Source of the DNA: Saprospiraceae bacterium
GTDB lineage: Bacteria > Bacteroidota > Bacteroidia > Chitinophagales > Saprospiraceae
Direction of reading: 5' to 3'
Assembly (NCBI GenBank): GCA_016719615.1
Contig: JADJYQ010000007.1
Span: 248,001 to 312,000, forward strand
DNA: 64,000 nucleotides
The notes under the pieces are model-generated. The model ran no database searches. It was not told where the DNA came from and saw only the letters and a list, made by a program, of their open reading frames with translations. This document shows, piece by piece, positions 44,857 to 54,113 of this stretch. Each line of letters opens with the position of its first letter. Position 1 is the first letter of the stretch. Both the position numbers and the translations under genes were made by a program.

Positions 44857-46178
44857 GCTTCAGGCCATTTTCGCAAAAAAATCTTGTGATCTCTGCTCAA
44901 TGCAAATATTCCCCTAGCAGTAAGCGATTCTTTATTCCAAAGACTAAGCAAAAATAAAATGGGTAGAAATACTGCAATGATGGGAATGGAAAGCAGAAAA
45001 AGAAAAATTTGTAATAAACGATTCCCTTCTTGTGAAAATAGATTGCTCTGCCATTTGTAAAATCGTCCGCAGTTGCGATAATGCAAACTCACCCAGTTAG
45101 CGGGTAATACAAATCGTTTCCATGTAAATAAGCCCGTAAAGAGTTCCAATGTTGCCAAGTCTTTAGATTGATTGTAGGCCTCCACGAGAACTTCCGGAAC
45201 TGTTTCCAATGGAAATTCAAATTGATTGCTTACTTCTGCTCCCAACAAGGCGAGATAATGCTTTCTGTTTACACTCATCAACTGGTCACTTAAAGTAAGA
45301 TGACTTTTTACAAAAGCTCTGGCAATTTCCATCCATCCTGCATGTTTTTCGAGTCCGGGAAATCTATTCGCGAATTTCACCAAATCACTTGTATTTAATA
45401 AGCCAATGATTGCATCATTTTCTACCTGATTCGATAATTTCTCATCAATCATGATTTTGACTTCTGTTGTCGTATGCTCCATAGCTGGAATAAAAAGTCC
45501 TTCCGATAAAAATTTTCTAACGATGATGCTAAGTTGATCGTAATAATTTTTAATTTCACCTCTTTGCCAAAGTTGTCCTTTTTCCAGTAAGTCGAGTGCA
45601 TCCATGGCTTGCTCCCAAGGTCTAATCGGACTAGCAGAATGATAGGAAATGGATTTGGCACGATCGGCTTTAAAAAACTGCCATAATACAAACAGAATAA
45701 GGACCAGAAAAATCAAACTCAAGCCGATGATCAAAGCCAAACGCGATGTAGATTTGGTTTCTTCAATATATTTTATCGCACGCAAATCGGTCAGGCTATC
45801 CTGCGGAAAATAAACATGGAGATAAAGGGCAGGCAAGCTTTGATCTAAGGTATCCTGGTCGGCGATGGGCTTGGGTATTCTGAAAAATCCACTGTCAAAA
45901 ACGGTAAACAAAATCTTTTTTTCCAAATACGGCTGTTTCCATTCCCAAACTCCATCTTCTAATACATTCAACCAACTAAGGGTATCCAATACCCGATGCA
46001 TTTTTAGACCCCATAAACTATCTGAACATTGAATATGTAAAAACTGTTGTCCGCCGATCAACATCTCTGTAGAATCCAATCGAAGTTGTATATTCTTATT
46101 GGACTGTGCAAAAATTTCCATCGAGAAAAAACCAACAATAAATATACAAATAAGCTCAATGTTTTTTTTGCACATCAA
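44853..46178 (-). CDS. Unnamed membrane protein of the Bat operon
   Basis: 441 residues: signal peptide (ending IFAQS), a beta-rich exported part (about 25-140), a membrane helix (about 150-172), a long cytoplasmic helical part (WEQAMDALDLLEKGQLWQRGEIKNYYDQLSIIVRKFLSEG, as in DUF4381-like proteins), and a second pair of hydrophobic segments near 385-415. The first two-thirds fit the protein usually found between DUF58 and batA. Overlaps of four bases at both ends show tight coupling. No enzymatic motif is visible. Confidence 0.82.
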   Translation of the reverse strand: MMCKKNIELICIFIVGFFSMEIFAQSNKNIQLRLDSTEMLIGGQQFLHIQCSDSLWGLKMHRVLDTLSWLNVLEDGVWEWKQPYLEKKILFTVFDSGFFRIPKPIADQDTLDQSLPALYLHVYFPQDSLTDLRAIKYIEETKSTSRLALIIGLSLIFLVLILFVLWQFFKADRAKSISYHSASPIRPWEQAMDALDLLEKGQLWQRGEIKNYYDQLSIIVRKFLSEGLFIPAMEHTTTEVKIMIDEKLSNQVENDAIIGLLNTSDLVKFANRFPGLEKHAGWMEIARAFVKSHLTLSDQLMSVNRKHYLALLGAEVSNQFEFPLETVPEVLVEAYNQSKDLATLELFTGLFTWKRFVLPANWVSLHYRNCGRFYKWQSNLFSQEGNRLLQIFLFLLSIPIIAVFLPILFLLSLWNKESLTARGIFALSRDHKIFLRKWPEA

Positions 46179-47047
46179 TTTCTTTTTTTGAAAAAATTCA
46201 ATAATGTTTTGATGTATGTATCGTCGGGTTCTAATTCCAGAAATTCCGCTTTCGCTCGCAACAAGGCCTGTTTTATTTTGGTCTGATGAAGTTGTTGTGA
46301 TTGCTTATATTTTTGATGCCAATTTGGATCATCGGTGTCGATAATCATTTCCAATCCACTTTCTAAATCCTTAAATTGCAATAAGCCGACCTTTGGAATT
46401 TCCTTTTCCAAAGGATCTCTTAATTGCAAGCCAATCAAATCATGTCGACGTGCTACAATTTTCAATGTGGTTTCAGGTACATCACTTTGAAAATCTGAGA
46501 TCAAAAAACTAATACATCTCTTATTCTGAACGCGATTCAGATATTGTAAAGGCAAGTGATAATTGGTCGTGCCGGAATCGGATCTTTGGACCAGAAGTTC
46601 GCGAATCATTCTGAGAATATGTTGTTTTCCTTTTTTAGGAGGAATGTAAAGATGAATCACATCACTAAATAAGATGAGTCCTACTTTATCGTGATTCTGA
46701 GTAGCTGAAAAGGCAAGTACCGCGGCTATTTCAGCTGCCCATAAAAATTTTTCTTTTTCCTTTGTACCAAAATACATGGATTTACTGATATCTATCAGCA
46801 GCATCAAGGTCAATTCTCTTTCTTCTTCAAAAACCTTTACCTGCGTTTGCCCGGTGCGTGCCGTTACATTCCAGTCAATATGCCGGATATCATCGCCCAT
46901 CGCGTATTCCCTTACTTCAGAAAATGACATGCCTCTGCCTTTAAAATGGCTATGATAAGCGCCTGAAAACAGATGCTGGCTTAAGCCTTTCGTCTTTATC
47001 TCGATCTGGCGTACTTTCCGAAGGATATCTTGCGTCAACATGCTCAA
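46175..47047 (-). CDS. DUF58 protein (VWA-like) of the Bat operon
   Basis: 290 residues with the DUF58 signature: KVRQIEIKTKGLSQHLFSGAYHSHFKGRG, then FSEVREYAMGDDIRHIDWNVTART and LLIDISKSM. This family comes with MoxR ATPases in nearly all moxR/bat clusters and is thought to be a substrate or adaptor. The start overlaps the end of the DUF3298 gene by four bases (47044-47047). Confidence 0.92.
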   Translation of the reverse strand: MSMLTQDILRKVRQIEIKTKGLSQHLFSGAYHSHFKGRGMSFSEVREYAMGDDIRHIDWNVTARTGQTQVKVFEEERELTLMLLIDISKSMYFGTKEKEKFLWAAEIAAVLAFSATQNHDKVGLILFSDVIHLYIPPKKGKQHILRMIRELLVQRSDSGTTNYHLPLQYLNRVQNKRCISFLISDFQSDVPETTLKIVARRHDLIGLQLRDPLEKEIPKVGLLQFKDLESGLEMIIDTDDPNWHQKYKQSQQLHQTKIKQALLRAKAEFLELEPDDTYIKTLLNFFKKRN

Positions 47048-47427
47048 TAAAGTTTTCTTAAAGGTCCTGTTTTTCGAATTTTATCTTGCAACAAAGCATA
47101 AGGAATAATGATCTTTCGATTTCCCCATACGCGGTTAAAGTCTGAACTAAAACAAAACCCTTCCGGTCTCAGGGTCCAGTGTTTGAATCCCTCCGTCTGA
47201 ACGTACAATTTAAATCTCCCTGAATTATTGACACTCATCATTTCCTGTTTTTTCCAGGCTATGTATTCTTCAAAATATTTATGGTAATCAAACTCCTTTT
47301 CAAAAAGTTCGTCGATGCTGATGATCCGGTTACTTTTGCGATCGTAATTAAAAGACAAATTGCGAGTCTCATCACTCCAGGGTTCATCAAAGCGAAAATT
47401 CCCGTTACCCAGTCTTTGTGAATCCAA
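47044..47427 (-). CDS. DUF3298-like C-terminal part (separated by a frameshift)
   Basis: 127 residues starting at a TTG. The content fits the DUF3298 end: FDEPWSDETRNLSFNYDRKSNRIISIDELF, then FCFSSDFNRVWGNRKIIIPYALLQDKI. It overlaps the preceding frame by 169 bases, and the two become one protein if a T is restored in the GATTGGATT segment near 47430 (D-I-D-L-D-S-Q-R-L-G-N-G). The next gene overlaps its stop by ATGA, which confirms that this frame, not the other, is the natural end. Confidence 0.78.
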   Translation of the reverse strand: MDSQRLGNGNFRFDEPWSDETRNLSFNYDRKSNRIISIDELFEKEFDYHKYFEEYIAWKKQEMMSVNNSGRFKLYVQTEGFKHWTLRPEGFCFSSDFNRVWGNRKIIIPYALLQDKIRKTGPLRKLY

Positions 47428-48365
47428 TCGATGTCGATGTAAGCAGTAAACTCTTTCGTATTTTCAACAGGTGCATTTTGATAATAACTGACCACTTGTT
47501 CGGCCCATTTGTCAAGAAAAGCATTGATCCATTGATCAAAATCCTGGTCATTAAGCTGCAGGTATTGTGCATATATTTTAATACCCGGTAATTGCATATT
47601 TTTACAAACTAACGAATGTTTGAGAACCGATTCCCAGTTTTCGGTAAGATGGATTCTTTGTTTAAAATGTTCCTCGGTTTTAAATTGTTTGTCGTTTATT
47701 TTTTCGATAGTGAATTCCTTAACGCGCTCACCAAAATAATCGTGCATGCGCAATTTCATGATTTTACATTTAGGGTCTTCGCAATCACCGCTTAAGATGT
47801 AGCCTGTTAATTTTTGAGGAACACTTAAGGTGCCGTAAACGCGTTGGTCAATATCGCTTTGCAATTGTACAAAGACCTGATCTTTTTCCATGATTCCGGA
47901 AAACGATTGATACCAGTTTTGAGAAGGACATTTCGGCATAACAAATCCTTCTCTGGGTACTTTTTCAAATTCTATATACATTCCGGTTTCTTTCCCGGAA
48001 TCCATCCATCGGGCTTTTAAGCCACTATCAAACATTTCTGCTAATAAAAATCCTACATGTTCAAAAGTACTGTCCTGTATAACAAGTTTAAATTGACCCT
48101 GATGATAAGCTCCTTCTACTAAAAAACTGTCAGCACTTTCCAGTCTGTTTAAATATCCTTTGTATTCTGTCAGATCATGGCCAAGAACCAGCGTATACTT
48201 TTCGCCTTTATGACTCCATCCGGAATATACATGTACCCACAATCCTTTATTTTTGATCCCAAACAAATCTATGATATGCCTGATCTGATAGGATGGATCA
48301 ATCTGCTGCGCAGGCAGAATCACACTAACGAGTGTAAGTACCAGAAGGCAAAAAGTGTATCGCAT
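47259..48365 (-). CDS. Exported protein with DUF3298-like region, frameshifted at its 3' end
   Basis: 368 residues: signal peptide (ending LPAQQ), an N-terminal beta-rich region and then VLKHSLVCKNMQLPGIKIYAQYLQLNDQDFDQWINAFLDKWAEQVV, typical of the RsiV/DUF3298 type. Up to AYIDIDW the sequence is natural; the last 50 residues or so are out-of-frame reading. The true end is encoded from 47427 to 47044. The intact protein would be about 440 residues. Its place between moxR and DUF58 is unusual, as these two are normally adjacent. Function unknown. Confidence 0.78.
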   Translation of the reverse strand: MRYTFCLLVLTLVSVILPAQQIDPSYQIRHIIDLFGIKNKGLWVHVYSGWSHKGEKYTLVLGHDLTEYKGYLNRLESADSFLVEGAYHQGQFKLVIQDSTFEHVGFLLAEMFDSGLKARWMDSGKETGMYIEFEKVPREGFVMPKCPSQNWYQSFSGIMEKDQVFVQLQSDIDQRVYGTLSVPQKLTGYILSGDCEDPKCKIMKLRMHDYFGERVKEFTIEKINDKQFKTEEHFKQRIHLTENWESVLKHSLVCKNMQLPGIKIYAQYLQLNDQDFDQWINAFLDKWAEQVVSYYQNAPVENTKEFTAYIDIDWIHKDWVTGIFALMNPGVMRLAICLLITIAKVTGSSASTNFLKRSLITINILKNT

Positions 48366-48374
48366 GTTTTTAAA

Positions 48375-49373
48375 TTAGGGTACTTCAACTTTTGACAAGA
48401 TCTTACTAATAATTTCATCCTGGTGAATATCTTCTGCTTCGGCTTCATAACTCAATCCCAGACGGTGACGCAAGATATCCTTACAAACATTTTGGACATC
48501 TTCGGGGATCACAAATCCCCGGTGCTGCATAAACGCATAAGCTTTACTGGCATGTGCCAAAAAAATGCTCGCCCGGGGAGAAGCGCCATATTCAATATAA
48601 GCTGCCAAATCTTTCAATTGGTATTGTTCCGGGTTTCGGGTCGCAAAAACGAGTTGAAGTATATACTTTTCGATGCGTTCATCCATGTAAACTTTCAACA
48701 CCGACTTTCGGGCCTTCAAAATGTCGTCGGGATGAACAACGGCTTGTGGTTTTTTAAGAACCTGTTCGCTGAGATTTCTTCTTACGATCTGGCGTTCTTC
48801 TTCAAAAGAGGGATAAGTCACGACCACTTTCATCATAAACCTGTCGGTTTGCGCCTCAGGTAATGGATAAGTTCCCTCTTGTTCAATTGGATTTTGCGTT
48901 GCCAGGACCAAAAAGGGTTCTTCCAAAGGAAAAGTCTCTTTACCGATGGTCACTTGCTTTTCCTGCATGGCCTCCAGCAGGGCTGATTGCACTTTAGCAG
49001 GAGCTCTGTTGATTTCATCCGCTAAAATGAAATGTGCAAAAATAGGTCCTTTGCGCACTGAAAACTGATGGTCAGCAGGATTGTAGACCAAAGTACCTAA
49101 AATATCGGCAGGAAGGAGGTCAGGGGTAAACTGTATCCTGCTGAATCGGGCATCTATCGACTGAGACAATGTTTTAATGGCCAGGGTCTTTGCCAAACCG
49201 GGCAATCCTTCCAATAAGATGTGGCCTTTGGTCAACAAACCCAACAATAAACGGTCCAGCATGTATTGTTGCCCTACCATTACTTCTCTTTGCTCTGTGA
49301 GCAAACGATCAATAAATGCACTTTCAATGGCAATTTGTTGATTTAAGGATTCGATATCGATATATGTAGACAT
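48375..49373 (-). CDS. MoxR-family AAA+ ATPase
   Basis: 332 residues: Walker A GLPGLAKT (56-63), Walker B and sensor region FILADEINRAPAKVQSALLEAMQEKQVTIG, LATQNPIEQEGTYPLPEAQTDRFMMKV, and the C-terminal lid YGASPRASIFLAHASKAYAFMQHRGFV. MoxR ATPases act as chaperones that assemble complexes, together with VWA and DUF58 proteins; here it opens the Bat operon. It is read divergently from the gene at 49444, which leaves 70 bases for both promoters. Confidence 0.95.
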   Translation of the reverse strand: MSTYIDIESLNQQIAIESAFIDRLLTEQREVMVGQQYMLDRLLLGLLTKGHILLEGLPGLAKTLAIKTLSQSIDARFSRIQFTPDLLPADILGTLVYNPADHQFSVRKGPIFAHFILADEINRAPAKVQSALLEAMQEKQVTIGKETFPLEEPFLVLATQNPIEQEGTYPLPEAQTDRFMMKVVVTYPSFEEERQIVRRNLSEQVLKKPQAVVHPDDILKARKSVLKVYMDERIEKYILQLVFATRNPEQYQLKDLAAYIEYGASPRASIFLAHASKAYAFMQHRGFVIPEDVQNVCKDILRHRLGLSYEAEAEDIHQDEIISKILSKVEVP

Positions 49374-49443
49374 ATTCTATTGATTTTTAGCGAATACAGG
49401 CGGCGAATTTATCAACTTTGCGTTTTCATATAAACGCTAAAGC

Positions 49444-50178
49444 ATGGCGAAAAACGCAAAATTGGGCTATTCGGGATATATAAGTACACTCCTTTTATAT
49501 TTTTTTAACACTTTATGCTTGCCGGCGCAGGATATCAGCGATCAATTGATCAACGATCCTGCCATTCGCAAAATGAAATCCGGATATATTTTGATCAGAT
49601 TGGAATCATTTGATAAAAAAATTCAATATATAAAACAAAGTTTGGAATCTGAAAAATGCAATCTGTCTTGTAAAGAAAAGAAGCAAAAAGAAATAAAGGA
49701 AATCGAAGTGGCCAGAGATCAGTTCAACAAAGCATTCATACAGGCATTTCGAAAATACTTGAGTTTCAGTAAAATATCATTTTACTACGATAAGAACCAC
49801 CAAATGCTCAAACAAAATCAATTCTCCGGCACTCTTTTTATCGATGATAGTTTGCTTATGACCACCGGCGGGCCATTCCCCATGGATTCCCTTTTTATCT
49901 TAGCCAAAGACAAAACGCCAGAATCCGAATCAGAAGGCTGGTTATTTCAGGATTCAAATGGGAATCCACTCCGCAAAGGATTTCCGTTTATTACTCAGCA
50001 TAATTTGAAAACATTGGTCAATTATTTCTCTTCCAGCGATCATCTCAAAAAAAATTGCACCCACATGGTGAAAAAATTGAACAAGGACCTGTTCAATTTT
50101 TATCATAAAGCAGAGATGAAGAGAATGGAGGGGGAGCGTGTGCTCATCGAAGGAGAAAATAGGGAGCGCTTGGATTAA
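49444..50178 (+). CDS. Hypothetical exported protein
   Basis: 244 residues with a hydrophobic N-terminal signal (about 10-28, ending LPAQD), a helical region with a coiled-coil look (IQYIKQSLESEKCNLSCKEKKQKEIKEIEVARDQFNKA) that has a C-x3-C pair, and a mixed region with GTLFIDDSLLMTTGGPF. It matches no family I know. A near-consensus -7 box (CAACTTTG, about 49413) precedes it. Length, signal and codon use support a real gene. Confidence 0.7.
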   Translation: MAKNAKLGYSGYISTLLLYFFNTLCLPAQDISDQLINDPAIRKMKSGYILIRLESFDKKIQYIKQSLESEKCNLSCKEKKQKEIKEIEVARDQFNKAFIQAFRKYLSFSKISFYYDKNHQMLKQNQFSGTLFIDDSLLMTTGGPFPMDSLFILAKDKTPESESEGWLFQDSNGNPLRKGFPFITQHNLKTLVNYFSSSDHLKKNCTHMVKKLNKDLFNFYHKAEMKRMEGERVLIEGENRERLD

Positions 50179-50368
50179 GGATTATGGAGCAAGGATTATA
50201 GAAAGACTGTGCATATAGTATAGAGTAATGCCCTCAATTATAGATATTGACTCTTGACCATTAACTTCTGACTATTGATTAAAGAACTAGGATTATTTAC
50301 TTGATGGTAACAAAAAAGCAACTCATTTATATCCATTGCATAACTTAAAGTCCTTTTGAAATTTATTC

Positions 50369-50737
50369 TCATTTTTTGAGAACCTGTATACAAGCATCGA
50401 CATGAGTTACCTTGCCATTAGCAATACAAGCTAAGCAATAAGCTTTCAATTGACCTAATTGAACGACTTTATAAATTTGAATTTGGTCTTTACATTCAAT
50501 TGATTTATCAATAAAAGAATTCCAATAGTATCGGTTTTTATCGCCGGCAATAACTTTAATATTCATAGAGTCCAAATAGATTAAATCCTGTTTTGTGCAA
50601 GCTTGTGTCCACTCTATATCTGCAGGGAGTGGTGCCTCCAAAATTGCAGATGGTGGTATTTCAATACTGTCATTATTTTGAGAAAATAAATTACTTATCG
50701 AACTTATTGATAACAATGATAGGAAAAGTAATTTCAT
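50369..50737 (-). CDS. Small hypothetical exported protein
   Basis: 122 residues with a signal peptide (1-20, ending FSQNN) and a short mature domain with two Cys-containing segments (CTKQDLIYLDS; YCLACIANGKVTHVDACIQVL). Not recognised. It stands alone in a gene-poor stretch between the MoxR region and the thioredoxin protein. Confidence 0.65.
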   Translation of the reverse strand: MKLLFLSLLSISSISNLFSQNNDSIEIPPSAILEAPLPADIEWTQACTKQDLIYLDSMNIKVIAGDKNRYYWNSFIDKSIECKDQIQIYKVVQLGQLKAYCLACIANGKVTHVDACIQVLKK

Positions 50738-50834
50738 GATTTCACTATTAAAGTTTTAGGCGCCTAACCAAACTGACAATCTATTTACTAAATCAAAGCT
50801 TTAGACTTTAAACTTTATAGCTTTGAGCTTCCCT

Positions 50835-52040
50835 CTAAATTTCAACTCCCCAATCTCTCAGCAAATAATCTAACATCTGCGTAGGCTCTGCTTTCGATTT
50901 CGCATGTTCCACCCCCTTTTTAACAACAGAAATGGCCTCTGATTTTTTACCATTGTGATGCAACATCCTGCCGTAATGAATGCAGTAAGCCTGATCCTGA
51001 CTTAATGAAAATGCTTGCTTTGCAGTTTTTTCTGCAAGTGACATCGCATTTTTATCTTCCTTAAAATATTTGATGCAAAGTTGGCCGAGATCTTTGAGTT
51101 TTGCCGGATCTTTTTTGGCAATTTTATCTGCATATGATTTTGCAGCAGCGGTGAACTTATCCACATTTCCGGTTTCACCATAATAGTCAAGCGAAGTCGT
51201 GTATTTAAATTCATCGTAACGCGAAGGAATGTTTTTCATTTTTTCCTGAGCTTCCTGAAGTAAAGATTCATTGCGATAATCAAGCGCTTTTCTGACCGTG
51301 CGTTTACACGCCTGATAAATTTTCGATTCATAAACATCAAGTGATTTCAATTGCACAACAGCTTTTTTATTTTGCACTAGAAAATCAAAAATTCTGGAAT
51401 CTGCTTCAGTCGTTGATTCAAGTATAATCTCTAGATTTTCAGGTTTAGTGAGGTCCTTTTGTGATGAAAGATATTCATTGGCAATTCTCAGGGATGGCTT
51501 ACCAACCTGATTTAAAGATTTGATGTATGCCAATACGTTAGCAGCTTCGCGGTCGCCTCCTTCATAAAGTTTTGCCCAATCACCGGAGCGATCAAATTTT
51601 TTCAAAGCTTCGCGCCCGAGTTCTATAAATGCTTCTGCAGGACGAGCACCTCCGGTAGAATGGACCACTTTTCCATCTGCTCCTAAATATAAAAACGTTG
51701 GATAGGATCTCACGCTATACTTGGAACTCAATTCAGGTCCTTCACCTTTTTCCATATCTACTTTTATATTGATAAAATTGGCATTGTAGAACTCGCCAAC
51801 TGCAGCATCGGGAAAAACATTTGATGACATCCTCCTACATGGTCCGCACCAGGTAGTAAAAGCATCCATAAAAACCAGTTTGCCTTCTTTTTCTGCTTTT
51901 GTTAGGGCTTCTTTAAAACTTCCGTGAAAAAAATCGATGCCCTTCAAACCGCTTGCTGGTTCCTGTGCTTGAAGCACCAGGGGGCTGCAAAAAACATAGT
52001 AAAAACAAACTGCTACGATCCTAAATAAAATGTTTTTCAT
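50835..52040 (-). CDS. Exported thioredoxin-family protein with helical C-terminal domain
   Basis: About 401 residues: signal peptide (MKNILFRIVAVCFYYVFC to LQAQ), a thioredoxin domain with WCGPC (about 64-68 from this start) in the context FMDAFTTWCGPCRRMSSNVF, then SKYSVRSYPTFLYLGADG with the cis-Pro, and a long alpha-helical, TPR-like C-terminal domain (about 150-401). It probably reduces disulfides in the periplasm; partners are unknown. The frame is open to 52061; I chose the ATG at 52040 directly before the signal sequence. A near-match to the -7 box (CATATTTG) lies 25-32 bases upstream of it. Confidence 0.88.
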   Translation of the reverse strand: MKNILFRIVAVCFYYVFCSPLVLQAQEPASGLKGIDFFHGSFKEALTKAEKEGKLVFMDAFTTWCGPCRRMSSNVFPDAAVGEFYNANFINIKVDMEKGEGPELSSKYSVRSYPTFLYLGADGKVVHSTGGARPAEAFIELGREALKKFDRSGDWAKLYEGGDREAANVLAYIKSLNQVGKPSLRIANEYLSSQKDLTKPENLEIILESTTEADSRIFDFLVQNKKAVVQLKSLDVYESKIYQACKRTVRKALDYRNESLLQEAQEKMKNIPSRYDEFKYTTSLDYYGETGNVDKFTAAAKSYADKIAKKDPAKLKDLGQLCIKYFKEDKNAMSLAEKTAKQAFSLSQDQAYCIHYGRMLHHNGKKSEAISVVKKGVEHAKSKAEPTQMLDYLLRDWGVEI

Positions 52041-52128
52041 GTGTTCCATTAATTTTACCACAAATATGAATCAATTTCGGCGAATGAGCCTATATTGCCA
52101 GTGCAGAAATCCCTTAATAAATATTTAA

Positions 52129-53298
52129 ATGTTTCTTAGACAACAGTTTCTCGAATACATCTGTCAAACAAGTGAAATCCCGCAGGGTTTTGAAATCAGC
52201 AGCGCTCAGGGGACTTACCTGTACGATAAAAATAATATAGCCTATCTGGATTTCATTTCCGGATTTGGTGTGAATAACATCGGACACGGGGTGCCTGAAG
52301 TGATCAAAGCGATTCAACAACAATCACAAGTTTATCTTCATAGCAATGTCTATGGCGAACATGTACAACAAGTTCAGATCAAGCTTGCAGAAAAATTGGC
52401 AGATCTCTTACCGGCACATTTAAACAGTTTCTATTTTCTAAATTCAGGCAGTGAAGCTATAGATGCAGCCATAAAACTATCGAGACTCGCCACAGGCAGA
52501 ACCGAAATTGTTGTTTGCAAAAATGCATATCACGGAAGCACTCTGGGTGCTGAATCGTTGCGTTCTGATGAAATGCACCGGGCAGCTTTTTTACCACTCA
52601 TACCGGGAATCCGTTTTATTGAGTTTGGGAATATTGCTGATCTGAAATTCATTACCTCACATACAGCAGCAGTGATCACTGAGGTCGTTCAGGCCGAGGC
52701 AGGAGTGAGACGAGCAAATAGTGAATATTGGCAGGCCATGCGCCAACAATGCAATGATCATAATAGTCTCCTGATACTGGATGAGATCCAGACTGGTTTG
52801 GGTCGCACCGGAAAATTGTTTGCATTCATGCATTATGGAATTATTCCGGATCTGTTATTGAGTGGAAAAGCATTAGGTGCCGGCATGCCGCTTTCAGCTA
52901 TAATTGCCAACAGGACCATGCTGGCACAATTATTCAAACAATTGCCCCTGGCGCACATCACCACCTTCGGTGGACATCCCGTTTCTTGTGCGGCAGCTCT
53001 GGCCGGATTAAATTTTCTAATCGAAAGCAGTTTGATAGAAACCGCAGAAGAAAAGGGACATTTCTTTGAATTGCTCTTAAAAAATAATTCCATTCAAGAA
53101 TCCCGCCGCGAAGGACTTTTTATGGCCATAGATTTTCAAAATAAGATTCAGCTGATGCACGTCCTCCGGAAGTTATTTGAGCAAAAGGTGTTGGCTGAAG
53201 GTTTTCTATTTTCACCTGAGAGCTTGCGGATTGCCCCGCCTTTATGCATTGAAGATTTTGAGTTGAAAATGGTGGCAGAGATCATCAATCAACTATAA
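52129..53298 (+). CDS. Class III PLP-dependent aminotransferase (acetylornithine-type)
   Basis: 389 residues with the class III layout: FYFLNSGSEAIDAAIKLSR (102-120), AYHGSTLGAESL (133-144), Asp219 in ILDEIQTGLGRTG, and the PLP Lys247 in LLSGKALGAGMP. Length and start (YLYDKNNIAYLDFISGFGVNNIGH) fit the argD/rocD group. Acetylornithine or ornithine aminotransferase is possible, but no arg genes are nearby, so substrate is open and I assign no symbol. A perfect dispersed palindrome lies 16 bases after the stop. Confidence 0.88.
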   Translation: MFLRQQFLEYICQTSEIPQGFEISSAQGTYLYDKNNIAYLDFISGFGVNNIGHGVPEVIKAIQQQSQVYLHSNVYGEHVQQVQIKLAEKLADLLPAHLNSFYFLNSGSEAIDAAIKLSRLATGRTEIVVCKNAYHGSTLGAESLRSDEMHRAAFLPLIPGIRFIEFGNIADLKFITSHTAAVITEVVQAEAGVRRANSEYWQAMRQQCNDHNSLLILDEIQTGLGRTGKLFAFMHYGIIPDLLLSGKALGAGMPLSAIIANRTMLAQLFKQLPLAHITTFGGHPVSCAAALAGLNFLIESSLIETAEEKGHFFELLLKNNSIQESRREGLFMAIDFQNKIQLMHVLRKLFEQKVLAEGFLFSPESLRIAPPLCIEDFELKMVAEIINQL

Positions 53299-53313
53299 AA
53301 TATTTATCATTAA

Positions 53314-53329
53314 TCTAACACTCGTTAGT
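53314..53329. repeat. Dispersed palindrome TCTAAC-ACTC-GTTAGT
   Basis: This intergenic copy has perfect CTAAC/GTTAG arms and lies between the aminotransferase stop and the RAYT element. No T-tract follows, so it is not a clear terminator. Confidence 0.55.
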
Positions 53330-53359
53330 TTAATGACAGGTATTAAAAATATTAATTGT

Positions 53360-53516
53360 TGGCGCAAGTCTCCTGACTTGTGCCACCGAAATGCAAGCAC
53401 AGAATATTGATTCTACTCGCAAAAACAACTTGTTCTATATGAACATCCCATGTCCCGTCAGGGACAATATATTGGTAAAAAACACTAAAGAACTTCACAG
53501 CGTGCCGTAGGCACGC
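53360..53516. repeat. Palindrome cluster left of the RAYT gene
   Basis: Three hairpins: GGCGCAAGTC-TCCT-GACTTGTGCC (53361-53384), TGTCCC-GTCA-GGGACA (53451-53466) and GCGTGCC-GTA-GGCACGC (53500-53516). Such REP-like palindromes are the usual substrates of the neighbouring transposase type. The outermost one has an inverted partner at 54460-54485. Confidence 0.8.
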
Positions 53517-53613
53517 AACAATACCCTTGGTTAGCCCGATTCTCCCTTTTTTATCAATACACAGTTCAAAAAATATAATTGACCATCTTTTTTAATGGCT
53601 GAAATTTATTGAC

Positions 53614-54102
53614 TCATTTAACTTTCGCCAACCCAGATTGATTACCATACTTCTTAAAAATGTACCGCTCATCAAATTCAATTTGAAATTCCTTCAAAAT
53701 ATTTCTATATTCTTCCATAAATGAAATTTTCCTATGATGATTTTCCTGATTCATTATATAGCAAATAACCGATTCAATTTCTTTCTTACTATAAGAAAAA
53801 GCGCCAAAACCTTCCTGCCAGCTAAACTTTTCTGAAATAAACCGGCGCTTATTAACCCACTCAGAAGATTCCCCTTTTATAATTCTCATATATTCGGAAA
53901 TAGCCTGACTTGGCCTAAAACCAACCAAAAGATGTACATGATCTGCCACCCCATTTATGGCTATTAATTTGTGCCCAAAGTTATTATTGATACCTGTAAT
54001 ATATTTATACAAATCTGCTTTCCATTCATAAGAAATGATGCATTTTCTATTTTGAACTGCAAACACAAATTGCAGATGTATTTGAGAAAATGTATTTGCC
54101 AT
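53614..54102 (-). CDS. RAYT-type transposase (IS200-like, Y1 HUH enzyme)
   Basis: 162 residues with the metal-binding HUH motif HVHLLV (His55, His57) and the catalytic Tyr, probably Tyr115, in ESVICYIMNQENHH. The start FSQIHLQFVFAVQNRKCIIS and the HVHLLVGFRPSQAISEYMRIIKGESS context are typical of the Bacteroidota IS200-like group. Such enzymes nick single-stranded DNA at hairpins. All key residues are present, so it may be active. The N-terminal region is slightly shorter than in E. coli TnpA-REP. Confidence 0.92.
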   Translation of the reverse strand: MANTFSQIHLQFVFAVQNRKCIISYEWKADLYKYITGINNNFGHKLIAINGVADHVHLLVGFRPSQAISEYMRIIKGESSEWVNKRRFISEKFSWQEGFGAFSYSKKEIESVICYIMNQENHHRKISFMEEYRNILKEFQIEFDERYIFKKYGNQSGLAKVK

Positions 54103-54113
54103 AAAATGCTCTT

